NCBI GenBank assembly: GCA_965229605.1
Contig: OZ245892.1
Location: 1,116,001 to 1,180,000 of the forward strand
Length of the DNA stretch: 64,000 nucleotides
Source: G965229605 sp965229605
Lineage (GTDB): Bacteria; Pseudomonadota; Alphaproteobacteria; CBDDJK01
Direction: 5' to 3'
Shown here piece by piece: positions 51,558 to 59,225 of this stretch. The position numbers and the translations under genes were made by a program. Every line of letters begins with the position of its first letter. The stretch's first letter is position 1. A model generated the notes under the pieces. It was not told where the DNA came from and searched no databases. It worked only from the letters and a program-made list of their open reading frames with translations.

Positions 51558-52472
51558 TCACGATACACGGTTTGACGTAACCTGACAAGCGAGATTGGGC
51601 ACCAACTCCTTTAGCGTGCGGTAGATCCCTGTTGTCCAATCTTCCTCGCCGCGCCCGGCAGCACTTGCAATGTTGTATATTTCGCGTGCAACCGCCCCGG
51701 TGCTCATCGGCACCTTGGCCGAGGCAGCAGCAGTCAGCGCCAGACCTATGTCCTTGCGGGCCAGGTCCAGCATAAAGGCTGGCGATGGATCATCGACCAG
51801 TGCCTTGGCGGGCCAGGCCGTGGTGATATGGCCAAGCCCTGCCGGTGTTTGCGAGATCACTTCGACCATGGTGTCCTGGCTAACGCCCGCCGCCAATCCA
51901 AGGGCCATTCCCTCTGCCGTCACAAGATTGGAGACAGCAGAGATATAATTGTTGACCAGTTTCACCACAGCCCCCGCACCCAGAGGGCCGCAATGGGTGA
52001 TTTTCTGCCCCATACATTCAAGAAAGGGCGTCACCCGCGCCACATCAGCTTTGTCGCCACCGACCATAAAGGTCGAGGTTCCCGCCACCGCATGAGCAGA
52101 AGTCCGGCCAACCGGGGCATCGACCATGGCGATTCCTTGCTTTTTTAGACGCGCGCCGATGGCACGGATTTCATCAGGCAAGATGGTGCTCATATCAACA
52201 AAGAGTGCCTCTTTGGATATCCCCTCGGCGATGCCATCAGGGCCGAACACGGCTTGTTCAACATTGGCACCGACAGGCAAGATGGTAAAGACCACCTCGG
52301 CACTTTCTGCCGCTGCTTTGGCACTGACGGCGGCTTTCGCCCCCGCATCGACAATCGCCTGAACCGCGCTGCGCGAGATATCGAAAACCGTTAGATCGTG
52401 ACCGCCCTTGATCAGGTTGCGGCTAAAGGCATTCCCCATTTGCCCAAGTCCTACGAAACCCACTTTTGCCAT
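51558..52472 (-). CDS. Beta-hydroxyacid dehydrogenase, closest to sulfolactaldehyde reductase YihU
   Basis: A 304-residue NAD(P)-dependent enzyme of the 3-hydroxyisobutyrate dehydrogenase superfamily: Rossmann GFVGLGQMGNAFSRNL near 5-20, catalytic lysine in AVVKLVNNY near 173. Instead of the usual PVSGG substrate loop it has DAPVGRTSAHAVAGT (about 117-131). With KLVNNYISAVS and GHITTAWPAKAL, this matches E. coli YihU, where the loop Arg and the following Asn/Ser contact the sulfonate of sulfolactaldehyde. The substrate is therefore probably a small sulfonated hydroxy/oxo acid, though I cannot confirm it. It heads the minus-strand operon, with GGAGGAG upstream of the start. Confidence 0.82.
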   Translation of the reverse strand: MAKVGFVGLGQMGNAFSRNLIKGGHDLTVFDISRSAVQAIVDAGAKAAVSAKAAAESAEVVFTILPVGANVEQAVFGPDGIAEGISKEALFVDMSTILPDEIRAIGARLKKQGIAMVDAPVGRTSAHAVAGTSTFMVGGDKADVARVTPFLECMGQKITHCGPLGAGAVVKLVNNYISAVSNLVTAEGMALGLAAGVSQDTMVEVISQTPAGLGHITTAWPAKALVDDPSPAFMLDLARKDIGLALTAAASAKVPMSTGAVAREIYNIASAAGRGEEDWTTGIYRTLKELVPNLACQVTSNRVS

Positions 52473-52557
52473 GATAACTGACTCCTCCTTATGTCCAATT
52501 ATGATATTAAGTTATGACATTAAGATTATATTTATGTTAGCAAAAAATTTTTGTTAT

Positions 52558-52580
52558 ATATGTAAGACATTGTTACATAT
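52558..52580. promoter_or_regulatory. Probable LysR operator (palindrome)
   Basis: ATATGTAA (52558-52565) and TTACATAT (52573-52580) form a perfect inverted repeat with a 7-base spacer, containing the T-N11-A pattern of LysR-type sites. It lies 49 bases upstream of the lysR start and 86 bases from the divergent dehydrogenase. An A/T tract GCAAAAAATTTTTG lies just ahead (52540-52553). Confidence 0.65.
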
Positions 52581-52628
52581 GCAAGAGATTATTACGAAAC
52601 AGCGGAATACAAAAAATAGGATAGCTGG

Positions 52629-53540
52629 ATGTCCATTCGACGCCTCAAAACCCTGATCGCCATCGCCGAGAAGGGAACCTTCGCCGCCGCAGCCGAAACC
52701 GTTTTCGTTTCCCACGCCGCCGTTAGCCAGCAGATGAAGGCATTGGAGGATGACTTCCAGGTCGCCTTGTTCGACCGAACCAAACGCTCGCCGGAACTCA
52801 ACCCTCTGGGTCAGGCGCTGGTCCGCCGGGCGCGCGAGGTCGTGCATACCTACGACAATATGGTGCAGTCGATCATCGGGGAAGAGGGCCTGATGGGGGA
52901 GTTGTCCATCGGCGTCTTGCCGACAACCATAACAGGCCTGGTTCCTCAGGCCATCCGCATTATGAAAAACAGCTACCCGCGTTTGCATATTCGCGTCACA
53001 CCGGGTCTCTCTGCCGATGTTCTGCCGCAGGTTGATCGAGGCGGACTGGATGCCGCGATCATCAGCGAACCACCGTTCTTGCCGAAACATATGAATTGGC
53101 GACCGTTTGCAGAAGAGCCCCTTATCCTTTTGGCACCAGCGAATGAGACCTCTGACGATCCGGAATTTCTTTTGAAAAACCGACCCTACATACGCTTTAA
53201 CCGCCGGGCCTGGGTCGGGCAGATGATCGAACAATGGCTTCAGGAAAGGAAACTGACCGTCAGTGAAAGCATGGAACTGGACACGCTGGAGGCCATCTCC
53301 TCCATGGTTTACAACGAATTAGGGGTATCCATTGTCCCCAAACGCTGTGTTCCTTCCCCTCATCCCCTGCCTGTCAAACGAATTCCACTAGATAAGGCGA
53401 CGGGTGAGACCGCGCGGCCCAGATTACTGGGATTGGCCTCACGCACCGATACCACCAAATTTAAGTTTATTGACGTTCTGTATGCGGAGTTGGTCGCCCT
53501 CGTCGAGGCCGCCGGTGAGGTCAAAGCCATCTACGCATAG
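52629..53540 (+). CDS. LysR-family transcriptional regulator
   Basis: A 303-residue regulator with an N-terminal winged helix-turn-helix (MSIRRLKTLIAIAEKGTFAA, then AAVSQQMKALEDDFQVALFD) and a periplasmic-binding-like C-terminal effector domain (from about 90). It is transcribed away from the dehydrogenase/TRAP/GMC genes and lies upstream of the succinate dehydrogenase-like operon. Its operator-like palindrome is in the shared promoter region, and a half-site also lies before the sdhB-like gene, so it may control both operons. The effector is unknown. Confidence 0.9.
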   Translation: MSIRRLKTLIAIAEKGTFAAAAETVFVSHAAVSQQMKALEDDFQVALFDRTKRSPELNPLGQALVRRAREVVHTYDNMVQSIIGEEGLMGELSIGVLPTTITGLVPQAIRIMKNSYPRLHIRVTPGLSADVLPQVDRGGLDAAIISEPPFLPKHMNWRPFAEEPLILLAPANETSDDPEFLLKNRPYIRFNRRAWVGQMIEQWLQERKLTVSESMELDTLEAISSMVYNELGVSIVPKRCVPSPHPLPVKRIPLDKATGETARPRLLGLASRTDTTKFKFIDVLYAELVALVEAAGEVKAIYA

Positions 53541-53592
53541 TCATATCGTCATCGTATCGAAATATGAAAATAAAGAAAAACTTACGATTTAG

Positions 53593-53631
53593 GCAAAATT
53601 TTTTTGCTACCATTTGATTTTTCTTACATAT
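53593..53631 (+). promoter_or_regulatory. Candidate LysR half-site before succinate dehydrogenase-like operon
   Basis: GCAAAATTTTTTTGC (53593-53607) followed by TTACATAT (53624-53631) copies the arrangement at the lysR promoter (A/T tract, then TTACATAT 31-33 bases on). It lies about 60 bases before the first gene. Only half of the palindrome is present. Confidence 0.4.
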
Positions 53632-53692
53632 AATAATTTCCTCCATATTTACCAGTAATTGCTGGCGCGTGAATTCCGTGGAAGGACGAATA

Positions 53693-54433
53693 TTGAAATC
53701 ATCTGGGGAAACATCCGGGCAAATGATGCAGGTCTCGGTCTGGCGCGGCGATGCCAGTGGCGGCGACTACGTCACCTACAACGTCCCGCGCGAGAAAAGT
53801 CAGACCATCCTCGATGTCGTCTATTACATCCAGCGCCACCTCGATCCGAAGCTGTCTTATCGCTACGCCTGCCGTGTTGGTATGTGCGGTTCCTGCGGCA
53901 TGATGGTTAACGGAAAACCGCGTTGGACATGCCGGACACATGTGGACACGGTTCTGGAGAAAAACAAGGTCTCAATCGGACCGTTGCGAAATCTGCCAGT
54001 GATCAAGGACCTGGCCTGCGACATGACCGGTTTCTTCGCAAAATGGCAAAAAGCCGAGGCCGTTTTCCATCCGACAAAAACACGTGAAGATGCTGTTGCG
54101 CCGGTCTCTCCTGACTCCCCAGAACGTCAAGCCGCCGCAGCTGCTATCGAATGTATCAACTGCGCCATCTGCTACGCCTCATGCGACGTGGTTGAAAAAA
54201 ATCCCGAATACCTCGGCCCGGCTGCCCTCAATCGCGCCTGGACATTGGTGAATGACGTCCGCGATGGCGGCCAAATCGCCCGCTTGCGTGCCGTCGCCAG
54301 CGATGCCGGGTGCCACAACTGTCACTCACAGCAAGGATGCATGACCTATTGCCCCAATGAACTCAATCCAACGCTGTCAATCGCTGGCCTCAAGCGGGTC
54401 ACGGCCCGCGCCGCTTTGAAGGGGGAAATCTGA
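53693..54433 (+). CDS. Succinate dehydrogenase/fumarate reductase-like iron-sulfur subunit
   Basis: Carries electrons between flavoprotein and membrane quinone. The protein (246 residues from TTG 53693) has a 2Fe-2S domain with CRVGMCGSCGMMVNGKPRWTC (about 65-85). A helical domain follows with CINCAICYASC (4Fe-4S) and CHSQQGCMTYCP (3Fe-4S). The start is uncertain: TTG at 53693 has AAGGA at good spacing, GTG at 53669 and ATG at 53726 are alternatives. It begins an operon with two membrane subunits, a flavoprotein and class I fumarase. It is not the usual sdhCDAB order, and appears to be a second, specialised copy. Confidence 0.87.
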   Translation: MKSSGETSGQMMQVSVWRGDASGGDYVTYNVPREKSQTILDVVYYIQRHLDPKLSYRYACRVGMCGSCGMMVNGKPRWTCRTHVDTVLEKNKVSIGPLRNLPVIKDLACDMTGFFAKWQKAEAVFHPTKTREDAVAPVSPDSPERQAAAAAIECINCAICYASCDVVEKNPEYLGPAALNRAWTLVNDVRDGGQIARLRAVASDAGCHNCHSQQGCMTYCPNELNPTLSIAGLKRVTARAALKGEI

Positions 54434-54437
54434 CCCC

Positions 54438-54767
54438 ATGCTGAATGTTCAACTCTATCTCGTTCAACGCATCTCCGCCATGATCATGGCGCCTCTGGTG
54501 CTGACGCATCTCGCGGTCATGATCTATGCCATTCAAGGCGGGTTGAGCGCAGCGGAAATCCTGTCGCGCACCCAGGGAAGCCTGTGGTGGGGCTGTTTCT
54601 ATGGTCTTTTCGTCATCGCGGTATCGCTGCACGCGGCTATCGGCTTGCGCGTTATCACACATGAATACCTGAAGGTATCGGGCACCGTCTTGAACGCCTT
54701 CACAATCATTGCAGCGTTAGTCTTTCTCATCATGGGGGGCCGTGCCGTCTACGCCGTGACAATATGA
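54438..54767 (+). CDS. Succinate dehydrogenase/fumarate reductase-like membrane subunit (C)
   Basis: A 109-residue membrane protein with three hydrophobic segments (about 13-31, 52-72 and 87-107). Histidines in LTHLAVMIY and SLHAAIGLR are in suitable places to ligate haem b, as in SdhC/FrdC. The start is the ATG at 54438, 4 bases after the Fe-S subunit. Its stop overlaps the next start by 4 bases. It anchors the Fe-S/flavoprotein pair and reacts with quinone. Confidence 0.8.
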   Translation: MLNVQLYLVQRISAMIMAPLVLTHLAVMIYAIQGGLSAAEILSRTQGSLWWGCFYGLFVIAVSLHAAIGLRVITHEYLKVSGTVLNAFTIIAALVFLIMGGRAVYAVTI

Positions 54768-55108
54768 TGATTAAACCACACCGGAATCAGCCACTCTGGA
54801 TGGCTTTCATGCTGCATCGCCTGTCCGGTATCGGTCTGGCACTGTTTCTGCCCTTTCACTTTTACGTGCTTGGCCTGGCGATCAGTGACACCGCACGCCT
54901 CGACGGGTTTCTGAACTGGGCCGAACTGCCGCTGGTCAAACTTGCCGAAGCAGGTCTGGTCTTTCTGTTGGCCGTCCATATCTTCGGCGGCCTGCGCTTG
55001 CTCGCCCTTGAATTCCTCCCCTGGTCACCGCGCCAGAAAACCTATGCCGCAATCGCAATCGCAGCATCTTTCTTCGTTGCTTGCGGCTTTTTCCTGAATG
55101 CGATTTAG
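54764..55108 (+). CDS. Succinate dehydrogenase/fumarate reductase-like membrane subunit (D)
   Basis: A 114-residue membrane protein with three hydrophobic segments. It has MLHRLSGIGLALFLPFHFYV near 16-35, an SdhC-type motif with His and Arg/Ser for quinone binding, and a second histidine in AVHIFGGLRLL near 77, a likely haem ligand. It overlaps the previous gene by 4 bases. Its end overlaps the start of the flavoprotein frame. Which of the pair is C and which is D is arbitrary here. Confidence 0.8.
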   Translation: MMIKPHRNQPLWMAFMLHRLSGIGLALFLPFHFYVLGLAISDTARLDGFLNWAELPLVKLAEAGLVFLLAVHIFGGLRLLALEFLPWSPRQKTYAAIAIAASFFVACGFFLNAI

Positions 55109-56862
55109 CCATATTTGAACGTCACGACACCGATATCCTTATCCTCGGCACCGGCGGGGCGGGCCTGTTTGCAGCCCTCCATGCCCAAAAAGCCGCCCCG
55201 GATCAAAAAATCACCATCGCCGTCAAGGGTTTGATCGGCAAATGCGGCTGCACCCGCATGGTCCAGGGGGGCTACAACGTTGCCCTGGGACCCGGCGATT
55301 CGGTCGAACGCCATTTCATGGATACCATCATCGGCGGTAAATGGCTGCCCGATCAGGATATGGCCTGGCGGCTTTGTGAAACAGCCGTTACCCGCGTTCG
55401 GGAACTGGAAAACGAAATTGGCTGTTTCTTCGACCGTCATTCCGATGGCTCCCTCCATCACAAGGCCTTCGCCGGACAAACAGCTGATCGCACCGTCCAT
55501 AAGGGCGATCTTACGGGCATTGAGATCATCAGCCGCCTGATGGAACAGGTGATGAAACTTCCCCTCGAGCGGCTGGAGGAACACCGTGCCGTGGCCTTCA
55601 TCCCGACCAAAAGCGGCGATGCTCTTGCCGGTGTTCTGTTGATCGACATGCGTAACGGCGTTTTCCGCTTTGTGCGGGCCAAAACTGTGCTGATGGCAAC
55701 CGGCGGGGGGCCGACCATGTACCGCTATCATACGCCGTCCGGCGACAAGACCATGGACGGCCAGGCCATGGCCTTACGCATTGGTCTGCCCTTGCGCGAT
55801 ATGGAAATGGTGCAATTCCATCCCACCGGCCTGTTGGCCAGCAAAGAATCGCGGATGACCGGCACAGTGCTGGAGGAAGGTCTGCGCGGAGCAGGCGGTC
55901 ACTTGCTGGGGGGCGATAACCGGCGTTTCATGTTCGATTACGACGAACAGGGCGAGCGCGCCACCCGTGATATCGTCAGCCGTGGGATCTATGATGAAAT
56001 CCGCAAGGGCAATCAGTCGCCAAACGGGGGTGTCTATATTTCGATGAGCCATCTCGGGCCGGAGAACGTCGCCAGGAATTTCAGCGGCATGGTCAAACGT
56101 TGCGCCGACAGTGGTTTTGATCTGGCAGCTGGCAAGGTGGAAGTGGTGCCGACAGCGCATTACTTCATGGGCGGTGTCGTCGTTGACCCGGATACCCGCA
56201 CCGAATTGCCGGGCCTCTATATTGCCGGGGAAGATGCTGGGGGAGCCCATGGCTCGAACCGTCTTGGTGGTAACGGTGTCGCCAATTCAACCGTCTATGG
56301 GGGTATAGCGGGTGATGTCATGGGCAAGGATGCCATGGCCGAAACTTCGTTACGTGATCCCGATGAAGATCTGATTGAAGCAGAGATCGCCCGGGCGCGA
56401 CACCCGTTCTCGAAAAAGCCGGGCAACATCCATGACCTGCGCGACAGGCTAAAGGAAATCATGTGGAACGATGTAGGCATCATGCGGACCGCTGATCGTC
56501 TCGAGCAGGCGATTACGAATATCCGCGAATTGCAGACGGAACTCATGGAAACGGGTCTTGCTGACCATGACATGAACTTCAACCTCACCTGGCATGACTG
56601 GATGAATATGCGCAGCCTCGTTGAAATCAGCGAGGCCATCGCTATCGCAGCCCTTTCGCGGGAAAACTCGCGCGGTGCCCATTTTCGCGAAGACTTCCCC
56701 GAGCAAGGGGACCTCGACACCTCCTATTTCACCCTGGCCCGCCAAAAAGACGGCAAGCTGGATGTCGTACGCCAGAATGTCGCTTTCACCATCGTTAAAC
56801 CCGGCGAGTCTCTGGTTGAAGACATGTCCCCGATTACCGCTGCCGCAAATATCCAAAATTAA
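55081..56862 (+). CDS. Succinate dehydrogenase/fumarate reductase-like flavoprotein with altered FAD-attachment site
   Basis: A 593-residue FAD protein of the SdhA/FrdA family: ILGTGGAGLFAALHA near 21-35, QFHPTGLLASKES, an EEGLRGAGGHLL stretch, RDIVSRGIYDEIRKG with the catalytic arginine, and AHYFMGGVVVD. In SdhA/FrdA a histidine in SHTxxAQGG binds FAD covalently; the aligned position here is Cys57 in GCTRMVQGG, so histidyl-FAD is not possible. The best start is TTG at 55081, inside the previous gene; no ATG/GTG is available before homology starts near residue 12. It likely acts on succinate/fumarate or a substituted relative, and is followed by fumarase. Confidence 0.85.
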   Translation: MRLFPECDLAIFERHDTDILILGTGGAGLFAALHAQKAAPDQKITIAVKGLIGKCGCTRMVQGGYNVALGPGDSVERHFMDTIIGGKWLPDQDMAWRLCETAVTRVRELENEIGCFFDRHSDGSLHHKAFAGQTADRTVHKGDLTGIEIISRLMEQVMKLPLERLEEHRAVAFIPTKSGDALAGVLLIDMRNGVFRFVRAKTVLMATGGGPTMYRYHTPSGDKTMDGQAMALRIGLPLRDMEMVQFHPTGLLASKESRMTGTVLEEGLRGAGGHLLGGDNRRFMFDYDEQGERATRDIVSRGIYDEIRKGNQSPNGGVYISMSHLGPENVARNFSGMVKRCADSGFDLAAGKVEVVPTAHYFMGGVVVDPDTRTELPGLYIAGEDAGGAHGSNRLGGNGVANSTVYGGIAGDVMGKDAMAETSLRDPDEDLIEAEIARARHPFSKKPGNIHDLRDRLKEIMWNDVGIMRTADRLEQAITNIRELQTELMETGLADHDMNFNLTWHDWMNMRSLVEISEAIAIAALSRENSRGAHFREDFPEQGDLDTSYFTLARQKDGKLDVVRQNVAFTIVKPGESLVEDMSPITAAANIQN

Positions 56863-56872
56863 GGAGCCGACC

Positions 56873-57853
56873 ATGATTCCCATTGACGCCATCCAGTCAA
56901 CGGCGGTGACCCTCATGAAAAAAGCCGCTATCGAAATTCCAGATGATTACCTGGAGGGATTAAAGGCCGCTGCCAGTGTGGAGGATGGGGATCTCTCGTC
57001 CTTTGTCCTGCAGGCGATGCTGGACAATTACGAAGCCGCCAAGGAAGACCGGCGCGCCATGTGTGGCGATACGGGATGCCCGCGCTGGTATGTGAAGATG
57101 GGCAATGAAGCGCAGATGGAAGGCGGCCCTTTCGCCCTGGAGACGGCCCTGCGTCGCGCCACCGCTGCCGCCACCAATGATATCCCGCTTCGGCCCAACC
57201 GGGTGCATCCATTGTGGCGGACGGACCACAACAATAACGTCGGCATTAACGCGCCCGAGATTGAATATGCTTTCGAGCCGCAAGGCGACTGGATCGACCT
57301 GACCACCGTGCATAAGGGCGGGTTGTTCGGCACCGATTACCGGATGCTTTTCCCCAGTGACGGCATTCAGGGCATCAAACGGTTCTTCCTCGATAGCCTT
57401 GTTGCCTTCGGCAAGCGTGGTCTGGCCTGCCAGCCAGCCATCATCGGTATCGGGCTTGGCGGCTCCAAGGACGCTTGCATGGTTCACGGCAAACGCGCCG
57501 CCTGCCTGCGTACCGTCGGCGACCGCAACCCGGACCCCAAAATCGCCGCACTGGAACTGGAACTGACCGAGCTTGGAAATTCCATCGGCATGGGGGCCAT
57601 GGGGTTTGTCGGAAAGTCGATGGTCATCGATACACATATCGAGGTCGGCTATTGCCACACCGGTGGTATGCAGATGAGCGTCCATGCCTTCTGCTTGTCG
57701 TCAAGGCGCGCCTGCGCACGAATTCACCCCGACGGATCGGTGGAGTATCGCACCGACCCGCAATGGTTCACCCCCTATCAACGCCGGGAGACGGTCGAAT
57801 GGCCAATAACGGAAAACTCAAGAGTAGCGCAAAACTCAAGAAAGTCAGCCTGA
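56873..57853 (+). CDS. Class I fumarase/tartrate dehydratase alpha subunit
   Basis: Holds the catalytic [4Fe-4S] cluster and adds water to fumarate (or removes it from tartrate). The 326-residue protein has the cluster cysteines in MCGDTGCPRWY near 62, KDACMVHGKRA near 200 and GYCHTGGMQ near 263, spaced as in the class I family. The ATG at 56873 has AAGGAG upstream. An earlier ATG at 56621 is in the wrong frame for any homology. Its stop lies 55 bases inside the beta gene. With the SDH-like operon it forms a succinate-fumarate-malate module. Confidence 0.9.
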   Translation: MIPIDAIQSTAVTLMKKAAIEIPDDYLEGLKAAASVEDGDLSSFVLQAMLDNYEAAKEDRRAMCGDTGCPRWYVKMGNEAQMEGGPFALETALRRATAAATNDIPLRPNRVHPLWRTDHNNNVGINAPEIEYAFEPQGDWIDLTTVHKGGLFGTDYRMLFPSDGIQGIKRFFLDSLVAFGKRGLACQPAIIGIGLGGSKDACMVHGKRAACLRTVGDRNPDPKIAALELELTELGNSIGMGAMGFVGKSMVIDTHIEVGYCHTGGMQMSVHAFCLSSRRACARIHPDGSVEYRTDPQWFTPYQRRETVEWPITENSRVAQNSRKSA

Positions 57854-58494
57854 GCACAAACCCGGACGCGGAAGCGCTTCGCGCGCTTGAACTGGGCGAT
57901 GTGGTCTATTTAAGCGGCGTCGTCTATACTGGTCGCGAAGGCGTCTATATGAAGGTGGTCGAGGACGGGGCCAAACCGCCCATGGACCTGCCCGCCGAAA
58001 GTGCCGCCAATTTTCATTGCTCCCCTGCCGCCGCACGCAGACCCGACGGCAGCTACGCCCTCAGCGCAGTTACGGCGACCGCTTCCTTCCGGTTTTCAAA
58101 ATGGCTGGAAGACTGGTTCCGCATCTCCGGATGCAAACTCGTCATTGGCAAGGGCGGCATGAACCCGGACGACTACCGCCGTTACTTCGTGCCTAACGGT
58201 GCCGTTTACCTGACCACGGTCGGCTACGGCACAGGCGCGTTGCTCGGGCGTGGCGTGACACGGGTGCGCGATGTTCATTGGCTCGACGACCTGGGGATTG
58301 CCCAGGCCATGTGGGTGCTGGAAGTCGAGAATTTTGGCCCCTTCATCGTCGAAAGTGACATAGACGGCAACAGCCTGTTCGAACGCGAAAATAATCGCAT
58401 CGCCAAAGGACTCGCGAAAGTTTACGAGGGCACCAAACCTGCCGTCCTAAAACGCTTTGGCGAAACCAACGACCGCAGCGACGAACTCATTTAA
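57799..58494 (+). CDS. Class I fumarase/tartrate dehydratase beta subunit
   Basis: The partner of the alpha subunit. The 231-residue protein has the swivel-domain features LELGDVVYLSGVVYTGREGVY near 30, KLVIGKGGMNPDDY near 115 and VLEVENFGPFIVESD near 173. The ATG at 57799 is 55 bases before the alpha stop, so the genes overlap strongly. An open frame extends back to 57475 but without homology. It is the last gene of the operon; convergent Lin0512-family genes begin 5 bases on. Fumarase versus tartrate dehydratase cannot be settled from sequence alone. Confidence 0.88.
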   Translation: MANNGKLKSSAKLKKVSLSTNPDAEALRALELGDVVYLSGVVYTGREGVYMKVVEDGAKPPMDLPAESAANFHCSPAAARRPDGSYALSAVTATASFRFSKWLEDWFRISGCKLVIGKGGMNPDDYRRYFVPNGAVYLTTVGYGTGALLGRGVTRVRDVHWLDDLGIAQAMWVLEVENFGPFIVESDIDGNSLFERENNRIAKGLAKVYEGTKPAVLKRFGETNDRSDELI

Positions 58495-58499
58495 TCCAC

Positions 58500-58856
58500 C
58501 TAGTTTGATAGTTTAAAGCCGTGGTCGTCGACATTAAGCCAGGCTTTCACGGCGACGGCGGCAAGGGTGATGTCTTCAGCCCCGCCCATACCCATATCAT
58601 CAAGTCCGCCTTTAACAACTGTGACCTTGACGCTGCCAAAAGGTAAAGCGCCGGCAACGGCTTTTTGATCGACCAGATCCGGCTCAGGCACCCCCACTGT
58701 CACCTCTATATACATCTCGGAAGGGTGTTTATAGCTGTGAAATATCGTGAGAGAACTGTGCCTGATGGCGTCGGAAATACCGCGCAGAGCCGCCTTTGTG
58801 TAGTCCTTGCCATGAACGTCGGCACCCATCCCGAGCTCGCAAATAAGCGGTTTCAT
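58500..58856 (-). CDS. Lin0512-family protein, copy 2
   Basis: A 118-residue protein of the uncharacterised Lin0512 family. Its core is ELGMGADVHGKDYTKAALRG at the start, followed by SDAIRHSS, then an alternating strand/helix pattern with MYIEVTVGVPEPDLVD. No signal peptide or TM segment is present. It pairs with a paralogue directly upstream (4-base overlap). As the last gene of the acetoin dehydrogenase operon it may serve that pathway, but its biochemical role is unknown. Confidence 0.8.
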   Translation of the reverse strand: MKPLICELGMGADVHGKDYTKAALRGISDAIRHSSLTIFHSYKHPSEMYIEVTVGVPEPDLVDQKAVAGALPFGSVKVTVVKGGLDDMGMGGAEDITLAAVAVKAWLNVDDHGFKLSN

Positions 58857-59197
58857 GACGGGATATCCACATCATAGGATACGGTGACGATTGCGTTGGC
58901 GATAAGGGTTTTATGTCCCATCATCTCGACCTCCAAACCGCCTGATACCGCTTCGGCAAAGACCTTGCCGACGGGCGCTTCTGCTTTTACAACATCCAGG
59001 TCCACAGCTTCCGGCCTGGAAACGCCAACCCGAATATCAACGATCATTTCATCCAGGGGCAAGCCAAATGCAGCCCCCGCAACCAGAAAGTTCCGATGCA
59101 AGGCATCATGCACCGCGCGTGCAGCCGCCTTTGTATAGTCTTGACCTTTTAAATCGGTCCCCATTCCCATCTGCACAGCAAATTGTGTTTTTGGCAT
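58853..59197 (-). CDS. Lin0512-family protein, copy 1
   Basis: A 114-residue protein, also Lin0512 family: MGMGTDLKGQDYTKAAARAV at about 10-29, HDALHRN and the strand segment MIVDIRVGVSRPEAVD. It is similar to its downstream neighbour, especially in the M-G-x-G-x-D-x2-G-x-D-Y-T-K-A-A signature. It follows tenA by 28 bases. Two copies in a row suggest a heterodimer or duplicated subunits. Confidence 0.82.
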   Translation of the reverse strand: MPKTQFAVQMGMGTDLKGQDYTKAAARAVHDALHRNFLVAGAAFGLPLDEMIVDIRVGVSRPEAVDLDVVKAEAPVGKVFAEAVSGGLEVEMMGHKTLIANAIVTVSYDVDIPS

Positions 59198-59225
59198 AAT
59201 CGTTTTCCTTCAATTTACCTAATGT

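Noticed and set aside
57475..57798. Extended N-terminus of the fumarase beta subunit
   Set aside because: The extra 108 codons lie out of frame inside the alpha gene and are basic and low in resemblance to any domain.
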